From: an uncultured Parabacteroides sp. | Lineage (GTDB): Bacteria; Bacteroidota; Bacteroidia; Bacteroidales; Tannerellaceae | Length of the DNA stretch: 64,000 nt | Direction: 5' to 3' | Assembly: GCA_910577325.1 (NCBI GenBank) | Contig: CAJTMR010000007.1 | Span: 74,593 to 138,592, forward strand | Shown: positions 28,571-37,752 of the stretch, piece after piece | Numbering within the stretch: position 1 is the first letter of the stretch | Layout of the letters: each line of letters opens with the position of its first letter | Made by a program: the position numbers and the translations under genes | Notes under the pieces: model-generated | The model's database searches: none | Told to the model about the DNA's origin: nothing | Seen by the model: the letters and a program-made list of their open reading frames with translations, nothing else

Positions 28571-31500
28571 ATGAAACACATGATCAAACAAACGATGCTC
28601 GCAGGAGCATTGAGTTGCTTCCTTCTGGGTTCCGCATCGGCTGGCAATACGACCAACCAACCTGCGAAGCCTTACTGGCAGGACATCCAAGTGGTTGCCG
28701 CCAATAAAGAAGCTCCCCGCTCCTCTTTCATGAGTTACGGAGACCGTGCCGCAGCTCTCTCTTCCCGGTATGAAAAAAGTCCTTTTTATTCGTTGCTGAA
28801 CGGCACGTGGAAATTCTATTTCGCAGATTCGTACAAAGACCTTCCAGCCAACATCACAGACCCTTCTGTCAGCACTTCCGATTGGGACGACATCACCGTC
28901 CCGGGAAACTGGGAAGTCCAGGGACACGGAACAGCCATCTATACGAATCACGGATATGAATTCAAGCCGCGTAACCCGCAACCTCCGCTGTTGCCGGAAG
29001 CGAACCCGGTTGGCGTTTACCGCCGCGACTTCGAGATTCCCGCCGGTTGGGACGGACGCGACGTATATCTGCACATCGCCGGAGCTAAATCGGGCTTATA
29101 TGTGTATGTAAACGGCAAGGAAGTCGGCTATAGCGAAGACTCCAAGAATCCGGCCGAATTCCTGATCAACAAATACCTGCAACCGGGCAAGAACGTGCTG
29201 ACGCTGAAAATTTTCCGATGGAGCACAGGTTCCTATCTGGAATGCCAGGACTTCTGGCGTCTGAGCGGTATCGAACGCGACGTCTATCTGTGGTCACAGC
29301 CCAAGATCGCCGTCAATGACTACCGCATTGTTTCCACGCTCGACGACACGTACAAAAACGGTATCTTCAACCTGGCGATGGACATCAAGAACCATTCCGA
29401 CAAGGTTAAAAGCATTGAGGTCGCATACGAGTTATTGGACGCAAAAGGCAATGTAACAGCCACGGCCGAAAACAAACTGTGGGTAAGTCCGAACACGATT
29501 ACGACGACTTCGTTCGAAAAGACACTGGACAACGTGGAAACCTGGAACGCGGAACACCCGAACCTCTACAAACTGTTGATGACGATCAAAGAAGACGGCA
29601 AGGTGACGGAAGTGATCCCGCAGAACGTCGGTTTCCGCCGCATCGAAATCAAAGAGATCGACCAGATCGCCGGCAACGGCAAACCGTACACCGTCCTGCT
29701 GTTCAACGGCCAGCCGATCAAGTTCAAGGGGGTCAATATCCACGAACACAACCCGCTGACCGGACATTACGTGACAGAAGAACTGATGCGTAAGGACTTC
29801 GAACTGATGAAACTGCACAACCTGAACTCCGTCCGTCTGTGCCACTATCCGCAAGACCGCAAGTTCTACGAGCTTTGCGACGAATACGGATTGTATGTCT
29901 ACGACGAAGCCAACATCGAATCGCACGGCATGTATTACAACCTGCGCAAGGGCGGCACGTTAGGAAACAATCCGGAATGGCTGAAGCCGCACATGGACCG
30001 CACGATCAACATGTACGAACGCAACAAAAACCATCCGTCCGTAACCATCTGGTCATTGGGTAACGAAGCCGGAAACGGTTACAACTTCTACCAGACTTAC
30101 TTATATGTAAAGGACAAGGAAAAGAACATGATGAACCGTCCGGTCAACTACGAACGTGCACAATGGGAATGGAACTCCGACATGTACGTCCCGCAGTACC
30201 CGAGCGCAAAATGGCTGGAAGAGATAGGCAGGGAAGGCAGCGACCGCCCGGTTGCACCGTCCGAATATGCCCATGCGATGGGTAACTCGACCGGTAACCT
30301 TTGGGACCAGTGGAAAGCGATCTACAAATACCCGAACCTCCAGGGCGGCTATATCTGGGACTGGGTGGACCAAGGCTTGCTCGTCAAGGATGAAAACGGA
30401 AAAGAATATTATGCTTACGGAGGCGACTTCGGCAAAGACATGCCGAGCGACGGTAACTTCCTTTGCAACGGTATCGTCAACCCGGACCGCACGCCGCATC
30501 CGGCGATGGAAGAAGTGAAATATGCACACCAGAATATCGGTTTCGAAGCTGTAGATGCGGCAAAAGGCGTATTCAAAGTGACAAACCGCTTCTATTTCAC
30601 AAGCCTGAAGGACTACATGATCAGCTATACGATCAAGGCCAACAACAAAATCATCAAAGGCAACAAGATGTCTATCGATCTGGCTCCACAGGCATCCCAA
30701 GAAATCACGATCCCGGTTGAAGGCTTGAAACCGCAGGCCGGCGTCGATTATCTGGTGAACTTCGTCGTGACAACAACCAAACAGGACGGCCTGATCCCTG
30801 CCGGATACGACATCGCACAGGACCAGTTCGTTTTGCCCGTAACAACCGACAAGACCGCTTACAAGGCCGGTGGTCCCAAACTGACCGTATCCGAAGAAGG
30901 AAACAACCTGAAGGTGGCATCTTCCAAAGTAAACTTCGTATTCGACAAGAAAGCCGGCGTCGTGGCTTCCTATAAGGTAGGCGGAACGGAATACTTCAAC
31001 GATGGTTTCGGTATCCAGCCGAACTTTTGGCGCGCCCCGAACGATAACGATTACGGAAGCGGCAACCCGAAACGTCTCGAAATCTGGGAACTATCAAGCC
31101 GTAACTTCAATGTGACAAGCGCTACAGGCGAAATCGTCGAAGGCAATGCCATCGTTAAGGTCGACTATAAACTGCCGGCCGGCAACCGGTTCCTTGTAAC
31201 ATACAAGATCTATCCCGACGGCGTCATGAATGTGGCCACCCACTTCACGCCCGCTCACTTGGATGGTGTGAAAATCGGTATTTCCGAAGCGACCGCCACC
31301 GCGACATTCTCACCGGGCCGCGCCAACGTCAACGAACGCGACAAGATGGTCGTTCCGCGCATCGGCATGCGTTTCCGTCTGCCGGCAACGATGGGCCAAC
31401 TGGAATACTTCGGCCGCGGTCCGCTGGAAAACTATTGGGACCGCAAAGCCGGTTACATGATCGGACAGTATAAGAGTACGGCAGAAGAACAGTATTTCCC

Positions 31501-31948
31501 ATACGTACGGCCACAAGAAAACGGCCACCATTGCGACACTCGCTGGATCTCATTAGGAGGTAAAGGCAAGAACCTGCTGATCGTTGCAGACGATGAAATG
31601 GAGTTCAACGCTATGCGCAACTCCGTCGAAGACTTCGATGCCGGCAAGACAACCGTGCGTCCATACCAGTGGAACAATTTCACACCGGAAGAGATTGCCA
31701 ACCGTCCGGAAATCGGACCGTACGACAAACCTCGCCAGACGCATATCAACGACATCGCGCCGCGCAACTTCGTTGAAGTATGCGTAGACCTGAAACAACA
31801 GGGATTGGCAGGCTATGACAGTTGGTATTCACGCCCGGAACCGGAATACACTTTACCGGCAGACCGGGAATACAAATGGGGTTTCACATTGATCCCCGGA
31901 GCTAATGCCAACAACGCACAGAAGAAAGCGGGTTACAGCTACAAATAA
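28571..31948 (+). CDS. lacZ: LacZ-type beta-galactosidase, glycoside hydrolase family 2 (PUL 2)
   Basis: Hydrolyses terminal beta-galactosides, probably from the glycan imported by PUL 2. 1,125 residues. N-terminal signal peptide ending near SASA (about 25), so the enzyme is exported. Domains: sugar-binding (about 55-230), Ig-like (240-340), TIM barrel (340-640), Ig-like (about 660-760), and beta-galactosidase small-chain domain (780-1110). Acid/base E499 in SLGNEAGNG and nucleophile E565 in PSEYAHAMGNSTGN are the classic LacZ motifs. GC-rich, highly expressed-type codon use over much of its length. The gene ends with a strong terminator. Confidence 0.95.
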   Translation: MKHMIKQTMLAGALSCFLLGSASAGNTTNQPAKPYWQDIQVVAANKEAPRSSFMSYGDRAAALSSRYEKSPFYSLLNGTWKFYFADSYKDLPANITDPSVSTSDWDDITVPGNWEVQGHGTAIYTNHGYEFKPRNPQPPLLPEANPVGVYRRDFEIPAGWDGRDVYLHIAGAKSGLYVYVNGKEVGYSEDSKNPAEFLINKYLQPGKNVLTLKIFRWSTGSYLECQDFWRLSGIERDVYLWSQPKIAVNDYRIVSTLDDTYKNGIFNLAMDIKNHSDKVKSIEVAYELLDAKGNVTATAENKLWVSPNTITTTSFEKTLDNVETWNAEHPNLYKLLMTIKEDGKVTEVIPQNVGFRRIEIKEIDQIAGNGKPYTVLLFNGQPIKFKGVNIHEHNPLTGHYVTEELMRKDFELMKLHNLNSVRLCHYPQDRKFYELCDEYGLYVYDEANIESHGMYYNLRKGGTLGNNPEWLKPHMDRTINMYERNKNHPSVTIWSLGNEAGNGYNFYQTYLYVKDKEKNMMNRPVNYERAQWEWNSDMYVPQYPSAKWLEEIGREGSDRPVAPSEYAHAMGNSTGNLWDQWKAIYKYPNLQGGYIWDWVDQGLLVKDENGKEYYAYGGDFGKDMPSDGNFLCNGIVNPDRTPHPAMEEVKYAHQNIGFEAVDAAKGVFKVTNRFYFTSLKDYMISYTIKANNKIIKGNKMSIDLAPQASQEITIPVEGLKPQAGVDYLVNFVVTTTKQDGLIPAGYDIAQDQFVLPVTTDKTAYKAGGPKLTVSEEGNNLKVASSKVNFVFDKKAGVVASYKVGGTEYFNDGFGIQPNFWRAPNDNDYGSGNPKRLEIWELSSRNFNVTSATGEIVEGNAIVKVDYKLPAGNRFLVTYKIYPDGVMNVATHFTPAHLDGVKIGISEATATATFSPGRANVNERDKMVVPRIGMRFRLPATMGQLEYFGRGPLENYWDRKAGYMIGQYKSTAEEQYFPYVRPQENGHHCDTRWISLGGKGKNLLIVADDEMEFNAMRNSVEDFDAGKTTVRPYQWNNFTPEEIANRPEIGPYDKPRQTHINDIAPRNFVEVCVDLKQQGLAGYDSWYSRPEPEYTLPADREYKWGFTLIPGANANNAQKKAGYSYK

Positions 31949-31980
31949 TTAATCCGTTTCTTACATACATAACAACTGAA

Positions 31981-32018
31981 AAAGCGGCTGCCATATTTGA
32001 AGTGCAGCCGCTTTTTTT
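31981..32018 (+). terminator. Intrinsic terminator of lacZ
   Basis: AAAGCGGCTGC (31981-31991) and GCAGCCGCTTT (32004-32014), a perfect 11-bp stem followed by seven T. Confidence 0.92.
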
Positions 32019-32046
32019 ATCCCGTAAAGCGATTGATCAGCCGGCC

Positions 32047-32134
32047 CAAATACATAAGCATCGAAAAGGAAACGCACAGGCATCCGATGAGAAACGCACA
32101 GGCATCCGATGACAATTGCATAAGCATCCGGCAG
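32047..32134. repeat. 22-bp-period tandem array (array B)
   Basis: Two adjacent perfect copies of a 22-mer (32069-32090 and 32091-32112, beginning GAAACGCACAGGCATCCGAT), flanked by degenerate copies at 32047-32068 (CATAAGCATC core) and 32113-32134 (GCATAAGCATCCGG core). Intergenic, between the lacZ and rny terminators. Not coding in a consistent frame because 22 is not a multiple of three. Confidence 0.8.
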
Positions 32135-32169
32135 AAATGACATGAATACCTGACCGGCAACATACAAAA

Positions 32170-32197
32170 AGGGCCGGACTCTAATCAGCCCGGCCCT
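32170..32197 (-). terminator. Intrinsic terminator of rny
   Basis: AGGGCCGG and CCGGCCCT arms (32170-32177, 32190-32197), followed on the minus strand by five T. Clean stem 28 bp after the rny stop. Confidence 0.88.
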
Positions 32198-32224
32198 CCC
32201 ATTTTATACGATATATTCCAGTTA

Positions 32225-33760
32225 TTACTTAGCGTAACTTACCGCACGAGTCTCACGGATCACCGTGATCTTCACCTGACCCGGATAAGTCATTTCATCC
32301 TGGATCTTCTTTGCGATTTCATTTGACAAGTTTTCAGTATCCTTATCGTCGATCTTGTCAGCTCCGACAATTACACGGAGTTCACGACCGGCCTGGATGG
32401 CATACGTCTTCACTACGCCGGGATAAGAAAGAGCCAACTGTTCCAGATCATTCAGGCGCTTGATGTAAGCCTCGACGATCTCACGACGGGCTCCCGGACG
32501 GGCTCCTGAAATAGCATCGCAGACCTGTACGATCGGGGCAAGCAGCGTCTGCATTTCCACCTCGTCGTGGTGAGCGCCTACAGCGTTGCAGATATCCGGT
32601 TTCTCCTTATATTTCTCGCAAAGCTTCATACCCAGGATTGCGTGCGGCAATTCAGGCTCGTCATCAGGCACTTTACCTATATCGTGCAACAAACCGGCGC
32701 GTTTCGCTTTTTTCGGGTTCAATCCGAGTTCAGATGCCATCACAGCACATAAGTTTGCTGTTTCGCGTGCGTGCTGCAACAGGTTCTGACCGTAAGAAGA
32801 ACGATATTTCATCTTACCGATCATACGGATCAGCTCGGGATGCAGACCATGAACGCCAAGGTCGATAACGGTACGTTTACCCGTTTCCACAACCTCGTCT
32901 TCCACCTGCTTTCTAACTTTCGTGACCACTTCCTCGATACGTGCCGGATGGATACGTCCGTCCTGTACCAACTGGTGCAAGGCCAGACGGGCTATTTCAC
33001 GGCGGACCGGATCAAAACCGGACAACACGATTGCCTCAGGCGTATCGTCTACCACGATCTCGATACCGGTGGCAGCTTCCAACGCCCGGATGTTACGCCC
33101 TTCACGACCGATGATACGGCCTTTGATCTCGTCCGATTCGATATGGAAGACTGTAATCGAATTCTCGATTGCCGTTTCGGTAGCCACACGCTGGATAGAC
33201 TGGATAACGATTTTCTTCGCCTCCTTATTGGCTGTCATCTTCGCCTCTTCCATGATCTCGTTGACATAGGAAGCGGCTTCAGACTTGGCCTCGTCTTTCA
33301 GGGATTCGATCAAACGCTCCTTCGCCTCCTCGGCCGAAAGTCCGGAAAGGGTTTCGAGATGTTCGATTTCACGCTGGTGAAGTTTCTCCAGATCCTGCTT
33401 CTTCTTATCTACCAGTTCCAGTTGGGTAGCCAGGTTCTCCTTCACGGCGTCCACTTCGCTATTCTTGCGCTGCAGGTCTTCCTGACGTTGATTCAAGCCC
33501 AACTCACGTTGTTTCAACTTAGCCTCTACAGACTGTATCTTCGAATTACGAGCGGACACCTGTTTCTCCAGGTCCGCTTTCAAATGAAGAAATTTCTCTT
33601 TTACTTCGAGCAACTTCTTCTGCTTCATTACCTCCGACTCCTTTTCCGCCTCACGTATGACAGCGTCATACCTTGACTTCATAAGGATTCTCATCACAAA
33701 CCACACGAGCAAACCTCCGACAAGGAAGGTCACAAGTGCTATGATTATAGTCATACCCAT
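32225..33760 (-). CDS. rny: Ribonuclease Y
   Basis: Membrane-bound endoribonuclease that starts mRNA decay. 511 residues, the usual length. N-terminal transmembrane helix (about 3-24), a long coiled coil (30-200) rich in K and E, a KH RNA-binding domain (about 205-270, GRIIGREGRNIRALEAATG) and an HD phosphohydrolase domain with HDIGKVPDD and AVGAHHDE metal ligands. The start ATG at 33760 gives the membrane helix at once. An intrinsic-terminator-like hairpin separates it from zapA, so rny expression may depend on read-through or on an unseen promoter. No gene overlaps. Confidence 0.97.
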   Translation of the reverse strand: MGMTIIIALVTFLVGGLLVWFVMRILMKSRYDAVIREAEKESEVMKQKKLLEVKEKFLHLKADLEKQVSARNSKIQSVEAKLKQRELGLNQRQEDLQRKNSEVDAVKENLATQLELVDKKKQDLEKLHQREIEHLETLSGLSAEEAKERLIESLKDEAKSEAASYVNEIMEEAKMTANKEAKKIVIQSIQRVATETAIENSITVFHIESDEIKGRIIGREGRNIRALEAATGIEIVVDDTPEAIVLSGFDPVRREIARLALHQLVQDGRIHPARIEEVVTKVRKQVEDEVVETGKRTVIDLGVHGLHPELIRMIGKMKYRSSYGQNLLQHARETANLCAVMASELGLNPKKAKRAGLLHDIGKVPDDEPELPHAILGMKLCEKYKEKPDICNAVGAHHDEVEMQTLLAPIVQVCDAISGARPGARREIVEAYIKRLNDLEQLALSYPGVVKTYAIQAGRELRVIVGADKIDDKDTENLSNEIAKKIQDEMTYPGQVKITVIRETRAVSYAK

Positions 33761-33796
33761 TTTACTTATAGTTTAAATTTTGTTATACTATTATAC

Positions 33797-33839
33797 AAAA
33801 AAGCACTGCCTCACATGAAACCCTCATGCAAAGTAGTGC
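33797..33839 (-). terminator. Terminator-like hairpin between zapA and rny
   Basis: On the minus strand GCACT...AGTGC (arms 33803-33807, 33835-33839) enclose an inner CATGA/TCATG stem, followed by six T (33797-33802). A textbook intrinsic terminator 37 bp upstream of the rny start; it may end the zapA transcript or act as an attenuator. Confidence 0.75.
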
Positions 33840-33862
33840 GGAAAACACATATTCTTCAATTC

Positions 33863-34159
33863 TTACAACGATTTATCCATCAAGTAGCCTTCCAGTTCAC
33901 CGGTCAGCTCCCGTATCTTTTCTGTAAAGGGACTTGTATCATTCTTATCCTCCAACTTCAGGTTCTCCACCGATAGCTGAAAGGTCACCATAGCCAACAA
34001 ATCTTTTACATCCACTTCGGAATATTTCTTCCGGTACTGGTCCATTTTAATCCTGATTTGCCGGACGGCTTCACGAACCACCTGCTCCTCGTCCCGATTA
34101 ATCCTTAGACCATAACTTTTACCGGCGATCTCTACATGTATAAGAAACTTATCGTCCAT
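33863..34159 (-). CDS. zapA: Cell division protein ZapA
   Basis: 98 residues from the ATG at 34159 (MDDKFLIHVEIAGKSYGLRI); this start leaves a 5-nt gap to the upstream coiled-coil gene. ZapA binds FtsZ and bundles its filaments at the division site. The family hallmarks are the N-terminal beta-hairpin around IAGKSYGLRI and the amphipathic helix with EEQVVREAVRQIRIKMDQYRKK and DLLAMVTFQLSVENLKLE coiled-coil-like stretches. Conserved location next to a small coiled-coil gene and rny supports the call. Confidence 0.9.
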   Translation of the reverse strand: MDDKFLIHVEIAGKSYGLRINRDEEQVVREAVRQIRIKMDQYRKKYSEVDVKDLLAMVTFQLSVENLKLEDKNDTSPFTEKIRELTGELEGYLMDKSL

Positions 34160-34164
34160 CGCCT

Positions 34165-34458
34165 CTATTCGTTTAATAGTGCAATGCACTTGTCTACTTC
34201 CCGCACTAATTTGGATAACCTCATCCTGGCACTTTTCATCTCTCTTTCATTGACAGAAACAACCCGCGCAGTCAGCATGTTATCACATTTGGCATTCAAC
34301 TCTTCGATCGTCTTTATCGCTTGTTGAAGTTCTCCTTCTTTCTGTACCAAAAAAATTTCAAGTTCGTTGATTTTTTGCTTCTGCCTATCGCAAAGCTCCA
34401 TCAAATCACGAACCCTAACTTCAAATACAGCCAACAATCTTTTATGATCTTCGGTCAT
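34165..34458 (-). CDS. Small coiled-coil protein upstream of zapA (ZapB-like)
   Basis: 97 residues from the ATG at 34458 (MTEDHKRLLAVFEVRVRDLMELCDRQKQ). Almost entirely predicted helix with heptad spacing (LLAVFEVRVRDLMELC, INELEIFLVQKEGELQQAIKTIEELNAK). Bacteroidetes commonly have such a gene before zapA; it may help Z-ring assembly in the way ZapB does, but that is inference from place and shape. A consensus-like promoter lies 20-50 bp upstream. Confidence 0.7.
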   Translation of the reverse strand: MTEDHKRLLAVFEVRVRDLMELCDRQKQKINELEIFLVQKEGELQQAIKTIEELNAKCDNMLTARVVSVNEREMKSARMRLSKLVREVDKCIALLNE

Positions 34459-34476
34459 TTCACACCAAATTCTACA

Positions 34477-34508
34477 CAAAAGTAAACTATAGAATCGAAT
34501 AAAACAAC
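34477..34508 (-). promoter_or_regulatory. Promoter of the coiled-coil gene and zapA
   Basis: Minus strand: -33 GTTG (34505-34508), 20-bp spacer, -7 TACTTTTG (34477-34484), a near-consensus site placing transcription start about 10 nt before the ATG at 34458. Confidence 0.65.
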
Positions 34509-34550
34509 AATCAGTTTGTTTTTTTGACAGAAAACATCCGAATACACAAA

Positions 34551-34581
34551 AGGCCGTTCAAACTCAAATCCGAACAGCCCT
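34551..34581 (-). terminator. Terminator after the small wHTH gene
   Basis: Imperfect stem of AGGCCGTTC and GAACAGCCCT with four T following on the minus strand. Lies 26 bp past the stop of the 34607-34807 gene. Confidence 0.6.
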
Positions 34582-34606
34582 CCTAATAGATTCAGCCACG
34601 CTGTAT

Positions 34607-34807
34607 TTATACTAACGCAACGTACAATTCACCCTCGACGTTTTCGAAAGCCAATTTTCCTTCTTTTGCCAACCAACCAAAAGCAGCATACATATCTTTT
34701 TCTGCTTTGATTTTAGTTGCTTTCTTTACTGCCTTAACAGGCATCTTACCGCCTTCGTTCAATACGTTCCAAACAAGGCCGGCGTTTGTTCCAATCAATT
34801 CGATCAT
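34607..34807 (-). CDS. Small winged helix-turn-helix protein (DUF2582/PF10771-like)
   Basis: 66 residues from the ATG at 34807 (MIELIGTNAGLVWNVLNEGGK). The start was chosen because a consensus promoter lies just upstream and extended ORF starts fall inside it. Segments KMPVKAVKKATKIKAEKDMYAAFGWLAKEGKLAFE fit the short winged-helix family common in Bacteroidetes. Probably a DNA-binding protein; its target is unknown. Monocistronic: own promoter and terminator. Confidence 0.8.
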   Translation of the reverse strand: MIELIGTNAGLVWNVLNEGGKMPVKAVKKATKIKAEKDMYAAFGWLAKEGKLAFENVEGELYVALV

Positions 34808-34840
34808 GTTTCTTTTTGTTTTGTTAATCCTTAACGAGGA

Positions 34841-34870
34841 CAAATGTATAGATTAATCGATTAAAACAAA
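34841..34870 (-). promoter_or_regulatory. Consensus promoter of the small wHTH gene
   Basis: Minus strand: -33 TTTG (34867-34870), 18-bp spacer, -7 TACATTTG (34841-34848). Exact elements. Confidence 0.75.
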
Positions 34871-34936
34871 AGAAAATAGATGTTTTTTAGCATAAAAACA
34901 GAGGCTTTTTACGGTTTATAAGCATATTTAACATTA

Positions 34937-35629
34937 CTACAACACTATTTTCCTCCTGTTTTTAGCCGTAACAAGTTCAGCCTCCATGTTTGTGGCTGAA
35001 ACATATTTGCTTAATAAGGCGGCTGCATGACTTCCCGCCGATTCCAGACCATCCGCTCCGGAATAGCCGTTTATAATCATTAACAGGCGAACCGTTTCCA
35101 ACCCTATTTTTGTGCGCTCCTCGTCACTCGTCGGAGTTCCAACCCCGCCGACCGCATCCCGGTAGACTGGCAAGCCTGCGATATTCAGTTCGCCACGCCC
35201 GATGCCACGATACATTTCCCCTTCCTTGCCGACTCCCAGCACCAAGCTGCCACCGGCAATCTTATCTGCGTCAAAACCTCCGATGGAATAGCCGCTACGA
35301 ATAGAAACCAAATTGATAAGATCGACCAGCGTATCAACCTTGTAAAGAGGCAATTCCCGAAGAATACGCCTTCGCAACGCTTCTGCAGAGGGACGATAGC
35401 GATTCGGATCTTTTCCCAGACGTTTATAAGCCTGGCGGGTGGCTTGGATAGGAAGCCATTTGTTGATCTGTTCCAGTTTAACAGTTTCCCGGACCGTCTT
35501 TTCTTCGTCCGCTATCTCTTGCCAAAGCCGTTCGTCCGGTTTCGAATTGCAAACACCACAAGACAGGACCAAAACATGCAAATCCGGACAGGCCGTAGCT
35601 ACTTCTTCTGAAATTGAAACGCTTATCAT
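34937..35629 (-). CDS. B3/4 domain protein (tRNA-synthetase editing-like)
   Basis: 230 residues. The B3/4 fold occurs in the PheRS beta chain and in free-standing proteins; here the central segment KVDTLVDLINLVSIRSGYSIGGFDADKIAGG and the GGVGTPTSDEERTKI region match the stand-alone family. Some members may hydrolyse mischarged tRNA, but the activity of this one is unknown. Cytosolic, no signal peptide. It follows pgeF by 77 bp on the same strand. Confidence 0.85.
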   Translation of the reverse strand: MISVSISEEVATACPDLHVLVLSCGVCNSKPDERLWQEIADEEKTVRETVKLEQINKWLPIQATRQAYKRLGKDPNRYRPSAEALRRRILRELPLYKVDTLVDLINLVSIRSGYSIGGFDADKIAGGSLVLGVGKEGEMYRGIGRGELNIAGLPVYRDAVGGVGTPTSDEERTKIGLETVRLLMIINGYSGADGLESAGSHAAALLSKYVSATNMEAELVTAKNRRKIVL

Positions 35630-35706
35630 AGAATTTCACTTATTATTAAGAACTATAAAAACAAACCCATTTATCTGAAAAGATTGCTCTACCAATTTTT
35701 CCGACA

Positions 35707-36501
35707 CTATGGCCGGGAGGAACGTAAGAAAATCCCGGACAAGATACGCCCGCTCTTGATTCCCAGACGGCGAGCGGAGAAGAACTCGCCGGGATGGGTG
35801 TAGGTACAGAGGCCGGCAAGTTCGATATTTCCGGCCGAAAGGCCTTCTGCCAATAATTGCAGACGGTTGGCCTCCCATAAATCAATATGGGCTTTTCCGG
35901 TATCGGCATCGCGCTTCAAAATACACGGCATTTCAAATCCCGCCTCCCCAAAGGCGTCGACGACCTCCTCGCCAACCTCAAAAGCGCCGGGGCCGATGGA
36001 AGGAGCAATACCGGCCTTCATGAGACAAGGATCGGCTCCATATTCATCCACAAGGAAGCGAACGGTTTTCCCGGCAATCCCCTGTACGGTCCCCCGCCAG
36101 CCGGCATGGACGGCAGCTACCGCCTTTACATCGGGGGCATACAAAAGAAGAGGGACACAATCGGCAGTCGAGACAGCGACGCAAACATCCGGCACATTCG
36201 TTACCAGCGCATCCACGCCGTACAGATAGCTCCGCTGTTCATCCAAAGGAAGGGACAGAAAGACGGGATCGACCGGACGAATCTTCGTCCCGTGGACCTG
36301 AAAAGGCGCAAAAATACGTTCAAAAGGAATCCCGATCGCCTCCGACAGGAGTCTCCGGTTCGTCCGGACGGCCTCAGGATCGTCTCCGCTATATTCACCG
36401 GTATTGAAAGAGGCATACGCACCTTCGCTCACCCCTCCTTGACGGGTCGTCACAAAATGAGAGATGTTGCAATCCTCGCTCAACACAGGAAATTGCAACA
36501 T
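35707..36501 (-). CDS. pgeF: Polyphenol oxidase/laccase-domain protein PgeF (YfiH family)
   Basis: 264 residues from the ATG at 36501 (MLQFPVLSEDCNISHFVTTRQGG). Earlier in-frame starts run back into obgE by up to 116 bp and read as non-family sequence, so they were rejected. Likely zinc ligands are His in FQVHGT, Cys in STADCVPLLLY and His in AVHAGWRG; the family is known as purine nucleoside phosphorylase/adenosine deaminase-like enzymes and as a peptidoglycan-editing factor. It begins 10 bp after obgE and is in its operon. Confidence 0.9.
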   Translation of the reverse strand: MLQFPVLSEDCNISHFVTTRQGGVSEGAYASFNTGEYSGDDPEAVRTNRRLLSEAIGIPFERIFAPFQVHGTKIRPVDPVFLSLPLDEQRSYLYGVDALVTNVPDVCVAVSTADCVPLLLYAPDVKAVAAVHAGWRGTVQGIAGKTVRFLVDEYGADPCLMKAGIAPSIGPGAFEVGEEVVDAFGEAGFEMPCILKRDADTGKAHIDLWEANRLQLLAEGLSAGNIELAGLCTYTHPGEFFSARRLGIKSGRILSGIFLRSSRP

Positions 36502-36511
36502 CTTTACCTTA

Positions 36512-37678
36512 CTATCGGGAAATCTCTTCATCTTCTTCGTCGTCCCAATCTTCATATTCCGCATACTCCTCATCCTCGTCGAAGTCATCCTCGTCCAAAG
36601 GAACAACAAAATCCTCTTCGTCGTCAAGCGGCAAGGTACTCACATCTATGTTTTTATGTACGATACGCTCTACCTCATGGAACGTCTCCCGATTCAATTC
36701 CTTCCACAACAGGTCTTTCAGTTCGGTGATTCCCATTCCGGCAACCGAAGAAATAAAAACATGAGGAACGCCCTCCGGCAGATCTTCGGACAGCGCCTCG
36801 ATCAACTCTTCATCCAGCATATCGCTCTTGGTAATAGCCAAGACACGACTTTTATCCTGCAAATCCGGGTTATACTTGATCAGTTCGCCCAAAAGGATTT
36901 CATATTCCTTCTTGATATCGTCCGCATCGGCAGGAACCATAAACAGAAGCAACGAATTGCGTTCGATATGGCGCAAGAAGCGTAATCCCAAGCCTTTGCC
37001 TTCACTGGCTCCCTCGATAATACCGGGGATATCGGCCATGACGAACGAACGGTTGTCACGATAACTGACGATACCCAAGTTCGGTTCGAGCGTCGTAAAC
37101 GGATAATTGGCGATCTTCGGCTTGGCAGCCGAAACGACCGACAGCAACGTTGACTTTCCAGCATTCGGGAAACCGACCAAACCGACATCGGCCAACAGCT
37201 TCAATTGCAGGATCACCATGCGTTCCTGTGCCGGTTCCCCGGGTTGCGCATAACGGGGAGCCTGGTTGGTCGACGTCTTGAAGTGGCAGTTTCCCAATCC
37301 TCCGCGACCGCCTTTCAACAACATGACCTGCTGACCATCTTCGGTCACATCACAGATAAACTCGCCCGTATCGGCATCGTACACGACTGTTCCGCAAGGA
37401 ACCTCTATGACACGATCTTCACCGTCTTTTCCAAAACTCCGTTTGGCACTGCCGCCTTCACCATTCGTCGCCATGATATGACGTTCATACTTCAGGTGGA
37501 GGAGCGTCCAGTAATTCCGGTTTCCACGAAGATACACATGGCCTCCTCGCCCTCCATCGCCTCCGTCGGGACCTCCTTTCGGAATGTATTTCTCGCGGCG
37601 AAAGTGAGAAGACCCTCTCCCGCCCTTACCGGAGCGGCAATAGATCTTTACATAATCTACAAAGTTTGATTCAGCCAC
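36512..37678 (-). CDS. obgE: Obg/CgtA GTPase
   Basis: 388 residues. Ribosome-associated GTPase for late 50S assembly and stringent control. Glycine-rich Obg domain (1-158, GGRGSSHFRREKYIPKGGPDGG and similar), G domain (159-325) with G1 GFPNAGKST, G3 DIPG and G4 TKSD in place of the usual NKxD, the form I recall for Bacteroidetes Obg. The C-terminal tail (about 345-388) is strongly acidic and tyrosine-rich. It sits 74 bp after adk and 10 bp before pgeF. Confidence 0.96.
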   Translation of the reverse strand: MAESNFVDYVKIYCRSGKGGRGSSHFRREKYIPKGGPDGGDGGRGGHVYLRGNRNYWTLLHLKYERHIMATNGEGGSAKRSFGKDGEDRVIEVPCGTVVYDADTGEFICDVTEDGQQVMLLKGGRGGLGNCHFKTSTNQAPRYAQPGEPAQERMVILQLKLLADVGLVGFPNAGKSTLLSVVSAAKPKIANYPFTTLEPNLGIVSYRDNRSFVMADIPGIIEGASEGKGLGLRFLRHIERNSLLLFMVPADADDIKKEYEILLGELIKYNPDLQDKSRVLAITKSDMLDEELIEALSEDLPEGVPHVFISSVAGMGITELKDLLWKELNRETFHEVERIVHKNIDVSTLPLDDEEDFVVPLDEDDFDEDEEYAEYEDWDDEEDEEISR

Positions 37679-37752
37679 TTTTACTTTTTAATTTATGATT
37701 TATGATTCATAACGACAAAGGATATAAATCATAAATCTCATTCATAAATCCA

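Noticed and set aside
36502..36627. Upstream start of pgeF that would add 42 residues
   Set aside because: It overlaps the end of obgE by over 100 bases and the extra residues are low-complexity with no match to the family; the start at 36501 is right after the obgE stop.
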